Origin: Saccoglossus kowalevskii
Lineage: Eukaryota > Hemichordata > Enteropneusta > Harrimaniidae
Assembly (NCBI RefSeq): GCF_000003605.2
Contig: NW_003138939.1
Location: 1 to 13,275, forward strand
Direction of reading: 5' to 3'
DNA: 13,275 nucleotides
The notes under the pieces are model-generated. The model saw nothing but the letters and a program-made list of their open reading frames with translations, did not search any database and was not told where the DNA came from. The position numbers and the translations under genes are program-made. Every line of letters begins with the position of its first letter. Position 1 is the first letter of the stretch. This document shows, piece by piece, positions 10,629-13,275 of this stretch.

Positions 10629-11259
10629 GTATACATACACCATGGTATACAGTGAACAATGTTCAAACTTGGTATACATACACCATGGTATACAGTGAAC
10701 AATATTCCAACTTGGTACACATACACCATGGTATACAGTGAACAATGTTCCACCTGGTACACATACACCATGGTATACAGTGAACAATGTTCAAACTTGG
10801 TACACATACACCATGGTATACAGTGAACAATGTTCCACCTGGTACACATACACCATGGTATACAGTGAACAATGTTCAAACTTGGTACACATACACCATG
10901 GTATACAGTGAACAATGTTCCACCTGGTACACATACACCATGGTATACAGTGAACAATGTTCAAACTTGGTATACATACACCATGGTATACAGTGAACAA
11001 TGTTCCAACTTGGTATACATACACCATGGTACAGTGTGAACAATGTTCCAACTTGGTATACATACACCATGGTATACAGTGAACAATGTTCAAACTTGGT
11101 ACACATACACCATGGTATACAGTGAACAATGTTCCACCTGAGTACACATACACCATGGTATACAGTGAACAAATGTTCCAACTTGTGTATACATACACCA
11201 TGGTATACAGTGAACAATGTTCAAACTTGGTATACATACACCATGGTATACTGTGAACA
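10629..11259 (+). repeat. Mixed monomers with a degraded patch at 11130-11190
   Basis: Ordinary units continue with one CAATATTCC change near 10705. At about 11028 a GGTACAGTGTG unit stands 639 bp after the TATAGTGTG unit at 10389 and looks like a one-base variant of it. A patch follows with CCACCTGAGTACAC near 11137, GAACAAATG near 11168 and CTTGTGTATAC near 11183, each adding a base. A CTGTG variant sits at about 11251. Confidence 0.7.
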
Positions 11260-11675
11260 ATGTTCAAACTTGGTACACATACACCATGGTATACAGTGAA
11301 CAATGTTCCACCTGGTACACATACACCATGGTATACAGTGAACAATGTTCAAACTTGGTACACATACACCATGGTATACAGTGAACAATGTTCCACCTGG
11401 TACACATACACCATGGTATACAGTGAACAATGTTCAAACTTGGTACACATACACCATGGTATACAGTGAACAATGTTCCACCTTGGTATACATACACCAT
11501 GGTATACAGTGAACAATGTTCAAACTTGGTACACATACACCATGGTATACAGTGAACAATGTTCCAACTTGGTATACATACACCATGGTATACAGTGAAC
11601 AATGTTCCAACTTGGTACACATACGCCATGGTATACAGTGAACAATGTTCAAACCTGGTATACATGCACCATATG
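11260..11675 (+). repeat. Copy of the 8861-9274 block
   Basis: The CCACCTTGG joint at 11478, CGCC at 11624 and CATATG at 11670 occur in the same order and spacing as at 9079, 9225 and 9269. The CATATG unit here is followed by GTATAC rather than ATATAC, so its right end has the other subtype. Confidence 0.78.
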
Positions 11676-12039
11676 GTATACAGTGAACAATGTTCCACCT
11701 GGTACACATACACCATGGTATACTGTGAACAATGTTCAAACTTGGTACACATACACCATGGTATACAGTGAACAATGTTTCCAACTCTGTATATATACAC
11801 CATGGTATACAGTGAACAATGTTTCAAACTTGGTATACATACACCATGGTTATACAGTGAACAATGTTCCACCTGGTACACATACACCATGGTATAATGT
11901 GAACAATGTTCAAACTTGGTACACATACACCATGGTATACAGTGAACAATATTCTACCTGGTACACATACACCATGGTATACAGTGAACAATGTTCAAAC
12001 TTGGTATACATACACCATGGTATACAGTGAACAATGTTC
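11676..12039 (+). repeat. C-type monomers with a second indel patch (11770-11860)
   Basis: After two regular units come GTTTCCAACTCTGTATATATAC near 11778, GTTTCAAAC near 11821 and CCATGGTTATAC near 11846. These are followed by TATAATGTG near 11893 and CAATATTCTACC near 11947. It is the most divergent stretch of the window apart from 2484-2596 and breaks the regular 42/43-bp phase by one or two bases. Confidence 0.72.
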
Positions 12040-13275
12040 CAACTTGGTACACATACGCCATGGTATACAGTGAACAATGTTCCACCTGGTACACATACAC
12101 CATGGTATACAGTGAACAATGTTCCACCTGGTACACATACACCATGGTATACAGTGAACAATGTTCCACCTGGTACACATACACCATGGTATACTGTGAA
12201 CAATGTTCAAACTTGGTACACATACACCATGGTATACAGTGAACAATGTTCCACCTGGTACACATACACCATGGTATACAGTGAACAATGTTCCAACTTG
12301 GTACACATACACCATGGTATACAGTCAACAATGTTCCAACTTGGTACACATACACCATGGTATACAGTGAACAATGTTCCAACTTGGTACACATACGCCA
12401 TGGTATACAGTGAACAATGTTCAACCTGGTATACATGCACCATATGGTATACAGTGAACAATGTTCCACCTGGTACACATACACCATGGTATACTGTGAA
12501 CAATGTTCAAACTTGGTACACATACACCATGGTATACAGTGAACAATGTTCCACCTGGTACACATATACCATGGTATACAGTGAACAATGTTCAAACTTG
12601 GTATACATACACCATGGTATACAGTGAACAATGTTCAAACTTGGTACACATACACCATGGTATACAGTGAACAATGTTCCACCTGGTACACATACACCAT
12701 GGTATACAGTGAACAATGTTCCACTGGTACACATACACCATGGTATACAGTGAACAATGTTCCACCTGGTACACATACACCATGGTATACTGTGAACAAT
12801 GTTCAAACTTGGTACACATACACCATGGTATACAGTGAACAATGTTCCACCTGGTACACATACACCATGGTATACAGTGAACAATGTTCCAACTTGGTAC
12901 ACATACACCATGGTATACAGTGAACAATGTTCCAACTTGGTACACATACACCATGGTATACAGTGAACAATGTTCCAACTTGGTACACATACGCCATGGT
13001 ATACAGTGAACAATGTTCCACCTGGTACACATACACCATGGTATACAGTGAACAATGTTCCACCTGGTACACATACACCATGGTATACAGTGAACAATGT
13101 TCCACCTGGTACACATACACCATGGTATACTGTGAACAATGTTCAAACTTGGTACACATACACCATGGTATACAGTGAACAATGTTCCACCTGGTACACA
13201 AACACCATGGTATACAGTGAACAGTGTTCCATCTTGGTACACATACACCATGGTATACAGTCAACAATGTTCCAA
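12040..13275 (+). repeat. 936-bp (22-monomer) higher-order repeat running off the window
   Basis: The CGCC unit at 12056 recurs at 12992. The otherwise unique CAGTCAAC change at about 12322 recurs at about 13258; both pairs are 936 bp apart. Hinge order between them also agrees: three CCACCT units, a CTGTG variant, CAAACTT, CCACCT. Copy 1 is about 12040-12975 and copy 2 starts near 12976 and is cut by the window end. Copy 2 has three private changes near 13200-13232. Part of copy 1 (12060-12715) also matches 4828-5483, including the CATATG unit at 12441. Confidence 0.75.

Larger units (their letters stand above)
459..12446 (+). repeat. Ten two-monomer marks: CGCCATGG followed by CATATG
   Basis: A 44-bp unit with CATGCACCATATGG in place of CATACACCATGG gains two bases. 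It starts at CATATG positions 504, 2946, 4016, 4612, 5209, 6279, 6875, 9269, 11670 and 12441. Each is preceded 44-46 bp upstream by a unit reading CGCCATGG instead of CACCATGG (459, 2901, 3971, 4567, 5164, 6234, 6830, 9225, 11624, 12396). Two more CGCC units, at 12056 and 12992, lack the CATATG partner. Successive spacings are 2442, 1070, 596, 597, 1070, 596, 2394, 2401 and 771 bp. A subtype, CATATGATATAC, occurs at 4016, 6279 and 9269 only. The coordinates span the first to last mark, not a continuous element. Confidence 0.9.
1..13275 (+). repeat. Satellite/minisatellite array of a 42/43-bp monomer filling the window
   Basis: The same unit repeats head to tail from the first base to the last, about 311 copies in one orientation. 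Each unit has GGTACAC or GGTATAC, then ACCATGGT, GTATAC, GAACAATGTTC and a hinge. The hinge is CCACCT (42-bp unit, for example 193-234), CAAACTT or CCAACTT (43-bp units, for example 66-108). Departures are mostly single substitutions or one-base indels. Two subfamilies are visible. The C-type has GGTACAC with many CCACCT hinges and dominates roughly 1-860, 2580-3300, 4030-5570, 6290-7270 and 11860-13275. The T-type has GGTATAC with CCAACTT or CAAACTT hinges and dominates roughly 870-2020, 3310-3600, 5575-5870, 7280-7580, 7920-8860, 9330-10140 and 10320-11260. Long homogenised arrays like this are known from eukaryotic heterochromatin. The family and host are not recognised. Confidence 0.98.

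Noticed and set aside
11784-11800. TATATATAC near 11790 as a TATA-box promoter.
   Set aside because: It is a local change of the normal GTATACATAC within an indel patch, with no supporting initiator, gene or flank.
1-13275. CRISPR array, because of regular short repeats.
   Set aside because: There are no unique spacers between repeats. The whole 42/43-bp period is conserved, and no cas gene or leader is present.
1-13275. Centromere protein B box in the monomer.
   Set aside because: The known box depends on a TTCG core and a CGGG end. The monomer has neither and almost no CpG.
1-13275. Bacterial iteron origin or plasmid partition site.
   Set aside because: Iteron arrays are short and lie beside a replication gene. 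More than 300 copies without any gene or flank does not fit.
13190-13275. Right end of the array signalled by several mismatches in the last 90 bases.
   Set aside because: One of them, CAGTCAAC, is shared with about 12322 at the 936-bp offset, and monomers continue to the last base. The edge of the array is not shown.

Overview
The whole window is one uninterrupted tandem array of a short satellite or minisatellite monomer. By length there are about 311 head-to-tail copies, all in the same orientation, each 42 or 43 bp. No protein gene, RNA gene, transposon, CRISPR array or unique flanking sequence is visible, and both window ends lie inside the array. A 13-kb array with nested higher-order structure is typical of eukaryotic (peri)centromeric, subtelomeric or other heterochromatic satellite DNA. 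I do not recognise the monomer family, and nothing in the window identifies the species. CpG is nearly absent, about 15 by eye in 13 kb.

Monomer anatomy: starting at GGTACAC or GGTATAC, a unit carries the palindrome ACCATGGT, then the palindrome GTATAC, then the dyad GAACAATGTTC, then a short variable hinge before the next GGTA. A clean 42-bp example is 193-234; 66-108 is a 43-bp example. The hinge reads CCACCT (42-bp unit), CAAACTT or CCAACTT (43-bp units). The hinge, the TAC/TAT choice after GG, and rare private mutations act as haplotype marks that let copies be matched over long distances.

Layout: 1-895 is a block re-used at 4706-5600. 783-2069 is a head-to-tail duplication of about 643 bp (15 monomers). 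2484-2596 is a cluster of damaged monomers. 2808-5070 and 5071 to about 7055 are two copies of a 2263-bp, 53-monomer higher-order repeat that are nearly identical. 7105-8229 and 10143-11220 hold related 639-bp (15-monomer) periodicities. 8328-9165 and 9287-10147 are displaced copies of blocks from 1035-2327. 11260-11675 repeats 8861-9274. 11770-11860 is a second damaged patch. From about 12040 a 936-bp, 22-monomer periodicity begins and runs off the window.

No genes act together here. The content of interest is the architecture: two monomer subfamilies shuffled into a mosaic by unequal exchange or gene conversion, with at least four larger periods (about 597, 639-643, 936 and 2263 bp) on the 42/43-bp base period.
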